Part shown: one piece after another, positions 8,928 to 17,582 of the stretch | Position numbering within the stretch: position 1 is the first letter of the stretch | Layout: every line of letters begins with the position of its first letter | NCBI RefSeq assembly: GCF_001399755.1 | Contig: NZ_LJCP01000014.1 | Coordinates: forward strand, 186,001 to 250,000 | Reading direction: 5' to 3' | Source: Thiohalorhabdus denitrificans | GTDB taxonomy: Bacteria; Pseudomonadota; Gammaproteobacteria; Thiohalorhabdales; Thiohalorhabdaceae | Length of the DNA stretch: 64,000 nucleotides | The notes under the pieces: generated by a model | Seen by the model: only the letters and a program-made list of their open reading frames with translations | The model's database searches: none | What the model was told of the DNA's origin: nothing | Program-made: the position numbers and the translations under genes

Positions 8928-10034
8928 TTGTATAGCCAGCCAACGATTTCTTTCTTTTTTGTCACATCGGGACATAGTGGCGTTGACCGCCTACTTAAAA
9001 ATTTAATTCCCGAAGTTGCCTCTCGAGGCTATCGCGTTGACTTGTTAAAAGTTTCAGGTCATGGACCCTACTTGGTAGACACACCTTCCAATGTGCGAAT
9101 CATAAATTTGGGATCTTCCCATGCTTATTCCAGTTTGATCCCCTTAAAGAAATACTTAGAGAAAGAAAAGCCCGGTTTCCTTATCTCTGGGAAGGATAAA
9201 GTTAACCGGGTCGCTTTTTGGGCTAACAATTTTTCTAAAGAAAAATCAAAGCAGGTTTTCCGTTATGGAACCATGCCCTCTATTGAAATAAAAAACCGAG
9301 GGTTTTTTGAAAGAAAAATACAAAAATTTTTCATAAAATTTGCATACCCAAAGGTGTTTAAGGTTTTTGCCGACTCAAAAGGAGTAATGGACGATTTATC
9401 CACCTATATGGAAGGGAAAACTCAAAATCTAACTGTTGGACCAAGCCCGGTTATCCCGGATTCTTTATCCAATGAAAAATTTTCCCGACCTGAACACCCA
9501 TGGTATCAACCAGGAGAACCTCCAGTAATCCTGGGTGTCGGGGAGCTTTCGGGCAGGAAGGATTTTAAAACTTTACTAAAAGCCTTTTCTGATTTACGAA
9601 GCCGGAGGGATTGTCGCCTAATCCTTTTGGGTAAGGGGCGTAAAAAAGACGAATTATCCCAACTTTCAAAGGAACTAGGAATTTTCCGGGATGTTGAATT
9701 TATGGGTTTTGTAAATAACCCTTATCCATTTATTTACCATGCATCAGCCCTCGCCCTTACTTCAAGATGGGAAGGGTTGGGGTTCGTACTCATTGAAGCA
9801 ATGGCTTTGGGTACCCCAGTGGCATCCACGGATTGTCCTAGTGGCCCTCGGGAAATCCTCCAGGAGGGCAAATTAGGGCCCTTGGTAAAAGTCGGTGATT
9901 GGGAGGAATTGGGAAAGGGGTTGGAAAGGATTTTAGCTTCTCCTCCCTCTGCTTCAACTCTGAAAAATGCCGTCAAACATTATAGTGTTTCGCAGGCAAC
10001 CAACAAGTTTCTTGCCGAATTGGGCCTGAATTAG
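8928..10034 (+). CDS. Glycosyltransferase family 4 protein
   Basis: This 368-residue GT-B fold sugar transferase has an N-terminal acceptor region with VTSGHSGVDRLLKNLIPE and a C-terminal donor-binding domain. The donor domain carries ILGVGELSGRKDFKTLLKAF and an E-x7-E-like site in SRWEGLGFVLIEAMALGTPV, followed by STDCPSGPREIL. The same CPSGP motif recurs in the products at 10075 and 14309, making a paralogue trio. TTG is the only plausible start near the beginning (GGGG about 10 bp upstream), so the start is moderately uncertain. It is AT-rich and sits 14 bp after the ligase gene. Donor and acceptor sugars cannot be deduced. Confidence 0.85.
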   Translation: MYSQPTISFFFVTSGHSGVDRLLKNLIPEVASRGYRVDLLKVSGHGPYLVDTPSNVRIINLGSSHAYSSLIPLKKYLEKEKPGFLISGKDKVNRVAFWANNFSKEKSKQVFRYGTMPSIEIKNRGFFERKIQKFFIKFAYPKVFKVFADSKGVMDDLSTYMEGKTQNLTVGPSPVIPDSLSNEKFSRPEHPWYQPGEPPVILGVGELSGRKDFKTLLKAFSDLRSRRDCRLILLGKGRKKDELSQLSKELGIFRDVEFMGFVNNPYPFIYHASALALTSRWEGLGFVLIEAMALGTPVASTDCPSGPREILQEGKLGPLVKVGDWEELGKGLERILASPPSASTLKNAVKHYSVSQATNKFLAELGLN

Positions 10035-10074
10035 CTTTAATTTTTAATAAAAAACTTCGGTTTTCAATAAAATA

Positions 10075-11226
10075 ATGCCCAACACCAAAACAAACCACAT
10101 CTCTCCAGGAAGGCACCCAAAACGTTTGGCCATTTTAATGCCATCCCGTTCTTGGGGGGGGATAGAGCGGGTAATAGTCAACCTGATTAATCAACTTTCT
10201 ATTTCCGGAATTCAGGTTGATCTACTTTTGAGCCGCGACCGGGAAGTGCCTTACCCAGAGGAGTTAAATCCGAATACGAATGTGATCGATCTTGGAACTT
10301 ACCACAAGCTCTCGGCTATACTCCCAGTAGCAAGATACCTACAAAAATTCAAACCAGATGCTCTTTTAACCGCAAAAGATCACGGTGCTAATGTTGGTAT
10401 AATTTCTGCAGAACTTTCCAGGACAAATACCCCAGTATTTGTCTCCATTCATAGCAGCCTTAGTCAAACTGTAACCAAATTTACCAGAAAATTTTGGGTT
10501 AAGCACCTTTACCCAAGAGCCAATGCAATAATTACGGTTTCTCAAGGGGCTGCAAGAGGACTTTGCACGACCTTCAAAATTAAACCGGAAAAAGTTCACG
10601 TCATTTATAACCCTATAACCAACCAGTCTCTCTTTCATCTTGCGAATGAGTCTCCTAACCACCCTTGGCTGCTGAACAACCGTTCGGCCCCTGTAATTCT
10701 CGGGGTTGGCCGACTTAGCTCTTCTAAAGATTTTCCAACCTTAATCAAAGCATTCAAAAAAGTCCGGGAAGAAATGCCCGCACGATTACTTATTATTGGG
10801 GAGGGAGAAAAAAGGGAATATTTAGAAAACTTAATAGAGGAATTGGGGTTGCAAAATGATGTGGACCTTCCTGGTTTTTATTCCAATCCTTATTCTATCA
10901 TGAAAAAGGCTGACCTTTTTGCCCTTTCTTCTGCGTGGGAAGGCTTCGGGAATGTTTTGGCGGAGGCTATCAGCCTGGGTACTCCAGCCGTATCAACAAA
11001 CTGCCCTAGTGGCCCTTCTGAAATCTTGAATGGCGGGCTATATGGTCCCCTTGTCCCGGTTGGAGATGTTGATTCAATGGCGAAGGCCATGAAGGAAGTT
11101 CTGGTTAACCCGCCAAATCCTGAATCCCTTCGTAAAGCGGGTCTCCGTTTCAGCCAGGAAAACATTGCCCTCGAATACCAAAAAATTATGGGGCTTTCCC
11201 CTTCAGAAGACGAAACTGAAAAATGA
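10075..11226 (+). CDS. Glycosyltransferase family 4 protein
   Basis: This 383-residue paralogue of the preceding enzyme has the N-terminal LAILMPSRSWGGIERVIVNL, the donor-domain start ILGVGRLSSSKDFPTLIKAF, and catalytic-region SSAWEGFGNVLAEAISLGTP followed by STNCPSGPSEIL. It is predicted cytoplasmic or peripheral at the inner membrane, adding one sugar of the surface glycan. Composition is AT-rich. A 40-bp AT-rich gap separates it from the preceding gene, and its last codons overlap the next start (ATGA), which implies coupling. Its closest relative in the window by eye is the GC-rich gene at 14309. Confidence 0.88.
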   Translation: MPNTKTNHISPGRHPKRLAILMPSRSWGGIERVIVNLINQLSISGIQVDLLLSRDREVPYPEELNPNTNVIDLGTYHKLSAILPVARYLQKFKPDALLTAKDHGANVGIISAELSRTNTPVFVSIHSSLSQTVTKFTRKFWVKHLYPRANAIITVSQGAARGLCTTFKIKPEKVHVIYNPITNQSLFHLANESPNHPWLLNNRSAPVILGVGRLSSSKDFPTLIKAFKKVREEMPARLLIIGEGEKREYLENLIEELGLQNDVDLPGFYSNPYSIMKKADLFALSSAWEGFGNVLAEAISLGTPAVSTNCPSGPSEILNGGLYGPLVPVGDVDSMAKAMKEVLVNPPNPESLRKAGLRFSQENIALEYQKIMGLSPSEDETEK

Positions 11227-12092
11227 CCATTCCTAAATCTTCCCAACCCATAATTATACTCGGCATGCACCGCTCCGGTACTACCATGGTAGCGGAGGCT
11301 CTTAGAAAATTAGGTCTTTTTTTGGGTTCTCACCGTGACCGTAACTGCGAAGCTTGGTTCTTCGTCCGTGCAAATAGTTGGGTGTTACGGCAAGCCCGTA
11401 GCCACTGGACCCAACCCTTACCAATATTTCAACTGCTGGATAACCCAAAGCTATTCGCTTTAATACGGGATCAACTCAAACATTTTTTGCATAGCCCTCG
11501 TTATGCCCAATACCTAGTGCCCTTGGGGCTTTGGGGTTATGGCCACCATCCCCCTCAACGCATCTGGGGTTGGAAGGATCCTAGGAACACCCTAACCCTT
11601 CCTCTCTGGCTCTCAATTTTCCCTCATGCTCGAATTGTTCATATCCGCCGACATGGGGTAGATGTAGCCCAGAGCCTTTATTCTCGCCATAACAAATCGC
11701 TGGCCAAAACCCAAAACAAGCTTAATAAAAAGAAACTTTTTAACAAACTTGGTTTTCTTCCCAACAATCTCGGTAATAACCCCCGTTGCTCCAGCCTTGA
11801 GGGCGCTTTTTCCCTCTGGGAGGAATACCTGGAGGCAGCAAGTACAAATCTCGCGTCAAACTCCCTTGATGTTCTAGATATGGAATTTGAATCGATTTTA
11901 CAATCCCCTTTTAAATCTCTTGAAAAACTTTCTCATTTTTCCGGGATTAAACCTTCCAGCACCGATTTGAATCGGGTTGCACAGGATTTCGAAGCCTCCC
12001 GGGCTTTTGCCTTTCGTACCTCTCCTCAATTACAGGAATTTGGGAACCAAGTTGACAACCGCCTTCGCCTTTATGGCTATAGTGCATTTTAA
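11223..12092 (+). CDS. Sulfotransferase family protein
   Basis: This 289-residue protein has a phosphosulfate-binding loop near the N-terminus (IILGMHRSGTTMVAEALRKL) and a predicted second site at HIRRHGVDVAQSLYSRH (about residues 140-156). The WGWKDPRNT segment is typical of bacterial sulfotransferase-like (Sulfotransfer_3) proteins. The start overlaps the upstream glycosyltransferase stop by 4 bp (ATGA). AT-richness is milder than at 7-10 kb, and this is the last gene of the AT-rich island, since the next gene returns to GC-rich codons. The family includes some nucleotide-binding proteins that are not sulfotransferases, so activity is inferred. Confidence 0.78.
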   Translation: MTIPKSSQPIIILGMHRSGTTMVAEALRKLGLFLGSHRDRNCEAWFFVRANSWVLRQARSHWTQPLPIFQLLDNPKLFALIRDQLKHFLHSPRYAQYLVPLGLWGYGHHPPQRIWGWKDPRNTLTLPLWLSIFPHARIVHIRRHGVDVAQSLYSRHNKSLAKTQNKLNKKKLFNKLGFLPNNLGNNPRCSSLEGAFSLWEEYLEAASTNLASNSLDVLDMEFESILQSPFKSLEKLSHFSGIKPSSTDLNRVAQDFEASRAFAFRTSPQLQEFGNQVDNRLRLYGYSAF

Positions 12093-12113
12093 CCATGGAA
12101 CTTTCTCGCGCTA

Positions 12114-13145
12114 ATGCAGATCCTGATAATCCGTCTCAGCGCCATCGGCGACGTGGTCATGGCCTCCGCGGTCATCCCCGCCTTGCGCCGTGCCTACCCC
12201 GAAGCCCGCATTGACTGGTTGGCAGAGCCGCCAGCCGATGCCGTGCTCCGGGCCCAGCCCGAGCTCAACGAGATCATTACCTGGCCCAAGGGTGATTGGA
12301 AGCGGCTGCTGCGGCAGGGACGCTTACGGGCTTTGACCCGGGAGGTAATAGGCTTCGCCCGGCGGTTGCGTGGAAACCGCTATGACTTGGTCCTTGACCT
12401 CCAAGGACTGGCCAAAAGCGGTCTCTGGGCCCGGGTTACCCGGGCCCCGCGACGGGTCGGCCTCGGCTCCCGCGAAGGGAGCCAGTATTTGATGACGGAG
12501 GTGGTTACCCGGCCGCGGGGCGACGAGCGGATTGCCTCGGAATACCTCCGGTTAGTGGAGGCCCTGGGGATCGACCCGGGCGCCTTCCCCATGGCTCCGG
12601 CGGTATCCGATGGTGACCGGGCGAATGCGGAAGCGCTCCTGGCGGCAAAGGGGCTCACCGGGAATTTTGCCGTGGTCGCCCCGTTCACTACACGCCCCCA
12701 GAAGCACTGGGTTGAGGGGCGGTGGGCCCCCTTAGCCGACCGGATTCAACAAGAACTGGGGCTGCCCGTGGTGATGGTTGGGGGGCCCGGGGACCAAGAG
12801 GCCGCCCGGCGGATCGAGAGCCAGGCTGGGGAAGGGCTGGTCGATCTAACGGGGCAAACGGGGCTTACCGAGACCTTCGCCCTTTTGGACGAGGCATCGC
12901 TTTGCCTCGGGGTGGATACCGGGCTCACCCATGCCGCCATCGGCTTCGGCACCCCCACGGTGGCCCTTTTCGGCTCTACCCGTCCCTACCTCGATCCCGC
13001 CACAGAGAATGCCCACGTTCTGTACTCCGCCCTGCCCTGCTCTCCCTGCCGGCGTCGTCCCACCTGTGGGGGCACCTTCGATTGCATGGCGGCCTTTGAG
13101 GTGGATCAGGTTCTGGATGCGGCCCGGGAAGTGATTCGGTCATGA
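12114..13145 (+). CDS. Glycosyltransferase family 9 (heptosyltransferase-like)
   Basis: This 343-residue ADP-heptose:LPS heptosyltransferase-type enzyme starts MQILIIRLSAIGDVVMASAV, the usual GT9 opening. It has DLVLDLQGLAKSGLWARVT in the N-terminal domain and the donor-site signature GVDTGLTHAAIGFGTPTVALFGS near residue 270. A C-terminal cysteine cluster (CSPCRRRPTC) is common in WaaC/WaaF-like proteins. It acts at the cytoplasmic face of the inner membrane on lipid A-core. GC-rich codon use resumes exactly at this gene, marking the right edge of the AT-rich island. Its stop overlaps the next start (ATGA). Confidence 0.9.
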   Translation: MQILIIRLSAIGDVVMASAVIPALRRAYPEARIDWLAEPPADAVLRAQPELNEIITWPKGDWKRLLRQGRLRALTREVIGFARRLRGNRYDLVLDLQGLAKSGLWARVTRAPRRVGLGSREGSQYLMTEVVTRPRGDERIASEYLRLVEALGIDPGAFPMAPAVSDGDRANAEALLAAKGLTGNFAVVAPFTTRPQKHWVEGRWAPLADRIQQELGLPVVMVGGPGDQEAARRIESQAGEGLVDLTGQTGLTETFALLDEASLCLGVDTGLTHAAIGFGTPTVALFGSTRPYLDPATENAHVLYSALPCSPCRRRPTCGGTFDCMAAFEVDQVLDAAREVIRS

Positions 13146-14236
13146 AGGTCCTGCACATCGAGACCGGCCGCAACCTCTATGGCGGGGCCCGACAGGTGCT
13201 CTACCTGCTGGAGGGTTCGGCCCAACGGGAGGATTGCGAGAGCCATTTGGCCTGCCCGGCGGGCAGCGCCATCGGCCAGGCCGCGGAAGACTCCGGCATC
13301 GCAGTTCATCCTTTGACCCGGAGTGGGGATCTCAGCCTGGGGATGGCCCTCCAGCTCTACCGTCTCATCCGCCGGGTCGGGCCTGACCTGGTCCATGTCC
13401 ACAGCCGGCGGGGGGCCGACCTCTGGGGCGGGGTGGCCGCGCGCTGGGCGGGGGTTCCGGCCCTGGTCAGCCGGCGCGTGGACAACCCCGAGCCGCCTTG
13501 GTGGGCGGTCCGGAAGTATTCCCTCTACGAGCGCGTCATTGCCATCTCGGAGGGGATTCGCCAGGTGCTGCTCCGGGAAGGCCTATCCGCGGAGTATGTG
13601 GTCACCGTCCCCAGCGCGGTAGACAGTACGCAGTTCTCCCAGCCCTGTGATCCCGGTTGGTTCCAAGCCGAATTCGACCTGCCCGCGCACGGTCCCGTCA
13701 TCGGCGTCATCGCCCAGCTCATCGAACGCAAGGGCCACACTTACCTCCTGCAGGCCCTGCCCGCCCTGCGGGAACGGTTCCCGGGACTGCACGTCCTTTT
13801 TCTGGGGAAAGGCCCCTTGCGCGAACACCTGGAGAGGGAGGTCCAGGAACGGGGCCTCGACGATTGCGTCCGATTCACCGGCTTCCGCTCCGACCTGCCC
13901 CGGATCCTTCCCTGCCTGGACCTGGTGGTCCACCCCGCGCTCATGGAAGGCCTGGGCGTTTCCCTCCTCCAGGCCGCGGCCAGCGGGGCACCCATCGTCG
14001 GGAGCCGGGCCGGGGGCATTCCGGAGGTGGTCCGGGACGGGGTGAACGGGAGGCTGGTAACCCCGGGAGCCCCCGACGAGCTGGTCGAGGCGGTGGGGGA
14101 AATCCTGGCGGCTCCGGACACAGCCAAACGCATGGGGGGAGCCGGCCGGGAACTGGTGAAACAGGAGTTCGACATCTCCGCCATGGTCGCGGGCAATTAC
14201 CGGGTTTACCGGGAGATCCTTGCCCCAACGGCCTGA
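13142..14236 (+). CDS. Glycosyltransferase family 4 (LPS core-type)
   Basis: This 364-residue GT-B transferase has an N-terminal nucleotide-fold half containing LVHVHSRRGADLWGG. The donor domain has VIAQLIERKGHTYLLQALPAL, then HPALMEGLGVSLLQAAASGAPIV, followed by GSRAGGIPEVV, the standard family-4 donor site with two Glu residues. The 4-bp overlap with the heptosyltransferase gene suggests a shared step in core or O-chain assembly. It is chromosome-like in composition and less like the CPSGP trio than those are to each other. Confidence 0.88.
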   Translation: MKVLHIETGRNLYGGARQVLYLLEGSAQREDCESHLACPAGSAIGQAAEDSGIAVHPLTRSGDLSLGMALQLYRLIRRVGPDLVHVHSRRGADLWGGVAARWAGVPALVSRRVDNPEPPWWAVRKYSLYERVIAISEGIRQVLLREGLSAEYVVTVPSAVDSTQFSQPCDPGWFQAEFDLPAHGPVIGVIAQLIERKGHTYLLQALPALRERFPGLHVLFLGKGPLREHLEREVQERGLDDCVRFTGFRSDLPRILPCLDLVVHPALMEGLGVSLLQAAASGAPIVGSRAGGIPEVVRDGVNGRLVTPGAPDELVEAVGEILAAPDTAKRMGGAGRELVKQEFDISAMVAGNYRVYREILAPTA

Positions 14237-14308
14237 GGCCACCTTGCCGCTCCCCCGCCCCATGCGTAGACTCTGAGCCGCCGCACCGAACCAATCCGAG
14301 CCCAGGCC

Positions 14309-15430
14309 ATGAACCTGCCCAAACGAATCGCCCTATTCCTCTCCTTCTCCGGTGACGGCGGGGTGGAGCGCATGATGCTCAACCTCGCCGGCGCCATCGC
14401 CCGCCTGGGCCATCCGGTAGACCTGGTGCGAGCCAAGGCCGAAGGGGGCCACGACCAGGCGCCCGAAGGCGTGCGGGTCATCGACCTGGGCACGGCCCAC
14501 ACCCGCACCAGCCTCAAGCCGCTCACCCGCTACCTCCGGCGGGAGCGACCCGACGCCATGTTGGCGGCCAAGGACCGGGCCAACCGGGTAGCCATCCGCG
14601 CCCGCCAGCGCGCCGGGGTCGATACCCGGCTGGCGGTGCGGCTGGGCACCCACCTCTCCCGCTCCCTGGAGGGCCGCTCGGGGCTGAAGAAGTGGCTGCG
14701 CTACCGCCCCATGCGCGCCGCCTACCCCCATGCCGACGCCATCGTGGCCGTCTCCGCCGGCGTGGCCGAGGACACCGCCCGCATCACCGGCATCCCCCAG
14801 CAGGCCATCCACGTCATCCCCAACCCGGTGGTGACGCCCGGCATGCGGGAAGCGGCCCGCCAGCCGGTCGGCCACCCCTGGCTGGAAGGGGATTCGCGGG
14901 AGATCCCGGTGGTCGTGGCCGCTGGCCGGCTCACCCGGCAGAAGGACTTCCCCACCCTGCTGCGTGCCTTCGCCCGGCTGCGCGAGGAGCGCCCCGCTCG
15001 CCTGATCATTCTGGGCGAGGGCCGCGACCGGCCGGAGCTTGAGGCCCTGGCCGCGGAGCTGGGGATCGCCGGGGACCTGGACCTACCCGGCTTCGCCGCC
15101 AACCCCTATGCCTTCATGGCCGGGGCGGACCTGTTCGCCCTGTCCTCCGCCTGGGAGGGCAGCCCCAACGTCCTCACCGAGGCCCTGGCTCTGGGCACCC
15201 CCGTGGCGGCCACGGACTGCCAGAGCGGTCCCCGGGAGACCCTGGCCGGCGGCCGCTACGGCCCCCTGGTGCCCGTGGGCGATGCCGAGGCCCTGGGGCG
15301 GGCCCTGGCCGACACCCTGGCCGAGCCACCGGAATCGGCCTTCCTGCAGGAGGCCGCCGCCCCCTTCGAGGCCGAGGCCAGCGCCCGGGCGTACCTGGCG
15401 GCCCTGGGCGTTCGCTCCGACACCCCCTGA
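14309..15430 (+). CDS. Glycosyltransferase family 4 protein
   Basis: This 373-residue GT-B transferase has an N-terminus (FLSFSGDGGVERMMLNLAGA) and C-terminal donor motifs (SSAWEGSPNVLTEALALGTP then ATDCQSGPRETL) that line up with the AT-rich paralogues at 8928 and 10075, though its codons are fully GC-rich. It follows the previous gene after 72 bp and precedes another sulfotransferase by 29 bp. It may therefore be the resident counterpart of the imported transferases. Substrates are unknown. Confidence 0.88.
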   Translation: MNLPKRIALFLSFSGDGGVERMMLNLAGAIARLGHPVDLVRAKAEGGHDQAPEGVRVIDLGTAHTRTSLKPLTRYLRRERPDAMLAAKDRANRVAIRARQRAGVDTRLAVRLGTHLSRSLEGRSGLKKWLRYRPMRAAYPHADAIVAVSAGVAEDTARITGIPQQAIHVIPNPVVTPGMREAARQPVGHPWLEGDSREIPVVVAAGRLTRQKDFPTLLRAFARLREERPARLIILGEGRDRPELEALAAELGIAGDLDLPGFAANPYAFMAGADLFALSSAWEGSPNVLTEALALGTPVAATDCQSGPRETLAGGRYGPLVPVGDAEALGRALADTLAEPPESAFLQEAAAPFEAEASARAYLAALGVRSDTP

Positions 15431-15459
15431 CACCGAGCCAACTTCCGCGAGACCCCGCC

Positions 15460-16116
15460 ATGCTGCTGTCGTACCGCCAACAGTTCCTGTTCGTGCACAC
15501 CGCCAAGACCGGGGGCACTAGCGTCCGGGCCGCCCTGGAAAGCTACAAGTGGCGAGATCCCTACCGCATCCCCCAGTTCATCTGCAGCCGGCTGTCGCAC
15601 CTCACCGGGCACAAGCTGGGCCTCAAGTTCCCCCGCCACGCCAAGGCGGTAACGGCCAAGGAGATGCTGCCCAACGACGTCTTCGAGTCCCTGTTCAAGT
15701 TCGCCTTCGTGCGCAACCCCTGGGACCTGCAGGTGAGCTCCTGGCACCACATCCGGCGGGAGCGGCCCCACGTCCTGGAAGGCATCAACGATTTCGAGAC
15801 CTTCCTGCGCTATAAGCTGGAGGGCGACCGGCCCTACCACTACATCCTGGACGCCTCGGTGGAGCCCCAGTGGCACCACCTCATGGACCTGGAAGGCCGC
15901 TGCATCGTGGACTTCATCGGCCGCTACGAGAATCTGGCGGCGGATTTCGACGAGGTCTGCCGGCGCATCGGCTTCGCGAAGCCGCCCCGGCTTCCCCACA
16001 AGCGCAAGGCCGGGGACCGGGAGGACTACCGCCGCTACTACAGCGATCCCGCCGCCGAGCTGGTCGCCCGCCACTTCGCCGCCGATATCGCCAACCTGGG
16101 CTACACCTTCGACTAG
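15460..16116 (+). CDS. Sulfotransferase (Sulfotransfer_2-like) family protein
   Basis: This 218-residue protein has the phosphosulfate loop HTAKTGGTSVRAAL at residues 13-26 and the 3'-phosphate motif FVRNPWDLQVSSWH at about residues 84-97. It aligns by eye with the AT-rich product at 6822 but is GC-rich. It closes the glycan run and is followed by a REP element and a strong bidirectional terminator. As the fourth sulfotransferase-like gene in 12 kb it supports a sulfated surface glycan, presumably using PAPS made elsewhere. Confidence 0.85.
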   Translation: MLLSYRQQFLFVHTAKTGGTSVRAALESYKWRDPYRIPQFICSRLSHLTGHKLGLKFPRHAKAVTAKEMLPNDVFESLFKFAFVRNPWDLQVSSWHHIRRERPHVLEGINDFETFLRYKLEGDRPYHYILDASVEPQWHHLMDLEGRCIVDFIGRYENLAADFDEVCRRIGFAKPPRLPHKRKAGDREDYRRYYSDPAAELVARHFAADIANLGYTFD

Positions 16117-16121
16117 GGCCC

Positions 16122-16146
16122 TTCGCGGCCACTGGCCGCTCCCACA
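16122..16146 (-). repeat. Single REP element
   Basis: A reverse-orientation REP (GCGGCCACTGGCCGCTCCCA core) lies 5 bp after the sulfotransferase stop. It has the same stem type as the copies at 272 and 19276. Confidence 0.75.
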
Positions 16147-16214
16147 AGGGCCGCTTCGTGGTACCGAAGCCCCTGACCTGGAGGGGCGTAGCCCAAAGGC
16201 CCGCCCCAACAAAG

Positions 16215-16245
16215 AAAAGGCCGACCCCGAGGGGTCGGCCTTTTC
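16215..16245. terminator. Bidirectional Rho-independent terminator
   Basis: A 13-14 bp perfect stem (AAAAGGCCGACCCC, two-base loop GA, then its complement) is flanked by A and T runs. It can therefore end both the rightward glycan operon and the leftward porin gene. Confidence 0.92.
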
Positions 16246-16290
16246 GGTTCCAGTCCCCGCTCGCGCGGGGCCCAAGCTTGCTAAGCGTGC

Positions 16291-17349
16291 TTAGAAGCTG
16301 GTCTGGAACTGGGCCAGGAAGGTGCCCGTGGCTTCGCCGGCGTCGTCGGTGACGGCCCGGGACCCGCCATGGTTGGTGATATCCTCGGTGTCCCCGCCGG
16401 GCAGCACGTAGTTCAGCTGGATGCGGGCCTCGTGCTTCACATCGGGGTTCAGGAAGATGTTGGCGCCCACGAAGGTCTCGGTGTAGTCGGTGTCGTTGGC
16501 ATCCTCGCTGGAGGAGTAGTGCCGGACCACGCCCTCGACCATCGGGGTGAACATGTAGCCGGCGTGGGCGAACCACACGGACCGGTCGTTATCCTCGATG
16601 TTGTTCACGCCGGTGGCGTCGATGTACTCGGCCTTCAGGGTCAGGCCGGGCACGGGCTGAGACATCAGGCCGATGTCCATGACGGTTGCATCATCAGCGC
16701 TAACACCGCCAATTTGATCAACGCTGGCGGCGCTGACACCGTAGCCGACCTCGGCATGGAGCATCTTGCCCATGTCGTAGCTGAGGTTGCCGGCGTAGGC
16801 GTAATCCTCACCCGCGTTAGGGGTAGCGGCTTCATCAGCGATGCCGCGCACGGTCGGGTTGAACACGCCCACCTTGTAGCCGAGGCCCCCGGCGCCGCCG
16901 GAGAGCATCAGGCCCGCGGCGCGCTCCAGCACCAGGGACTTCTCCATGCCGCGCTTGGTGATGTCCAGCTTCTTGCCGGAGGTGTTGAAGTCCATGCCCA
17001 CCGGGGTCTTGAACTGGCCGGCCTGGACGCTGGCCGCGCCGAAGTCATAACCCACCACGGCGTCCTTGATAACCGAGGGAAGGTCATAACCGGTTTGGCC
17101 ACTCAGATCCCCCCGGTTGAAGTCCACCTGCAGCTTGGAGAAGGCGCCGGAGTCGAAGCTGGCCTTGTAGCCGATACGGACGCGGTCGGCACCGAAGGCG
17201 AAGCCGCCGCCGTCGCCGGTGGCGTTGTCTTCGCCTTGCTGCTCAAGGGTGATCTGGTTGAAGCCGAACCAGCTGACTTCGGAGTCGGCCTGGGCCATCG
17301 GGGCGGCCACGAGGCCGGCAATCGCGGTAGCAACGAGCTTGTTGCGCAT
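16291..17349 (-). CDS. Outer-membrane porin, phosphate-selective (OprO/OprP) type
   Basis: This is a 352-residue precursor. The signal peptide MRNKLVATAIAGLVAAPMAQA is predicted to be cleaved before DSEVSWFG. The mature part is a beta-barrel with alternating aromatic strands and ends in QTSF, the terminal Phe needed for Bam-dependent insertion. RVRIGYKASFDSGAFSKLQV and QAGQFKTPVGMDFNTS match the Porin_O_P family. A GGAGG lies 7 bp before ATG 17349; the longer open frame upstream is not coding. It stands alone between the terminator at 16215 and a 233-bp spacer shared with the divergent hydrolase gene. Ion selectivity is not deducible. Confidence 0.9.
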   Translation of the reverse strand: MRNKLVATAIAGLVAAPMAQADSEVSWFGFNQITLEQQGEDNATGDGGGFAFGADRVRIGYKASFDSGAFSKLQVDFNRGDLSGQTGYDLPSVIKDAVVGYDFGAASVQAGQFKTPVGMDFNTSGKKLDITKRGMEKSLVLERAAGLMLSGGAGGLGYKVGVFNPTVRGIADEAATPNAGEDYAYAGNLSYDMGKMLHAEVGYGVSAASVDQIGGVSADDATVMDIGLMSQPVPGLTLKAEYIDATGVNNIEDNDRSVWFAHAGYMFTPMVEGVVRHYSSSEDANDTDYTETFVGANIFLNPDVKHEARIQLNYVLPGGDTEDITNHGGSRAVTDDAGEATGTFLAQFQTSF

Positions 17350-17582
17350 GTTCTTCCTCCCTCTAGAGGTTTGGGCAATGCGATTGGTGGGGTTTGTAGC
17401 ATAGCCCCGACACCCACGCAATACTTTCGGACTGCCGATTTCCCGTGTCCATGCGCCATAGGAGGAAGATGGGCCCATTTTTTTAACACGACCAGTTTTG
17501 TAGGCCGCGAAGGAGCGCAGGGTATCGATCGCTGTCAAAAGGTATATAAACTGGTACGGGAAGGCCTATAAAGGATTAGAAC

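Noticed and set aside
14309-15430. A tandem duplication of the glycosyltransferase at 10075
   Set aside because: The two share motifs but differ greatly in composition and sequence. They are relatives, not a recent duplication.
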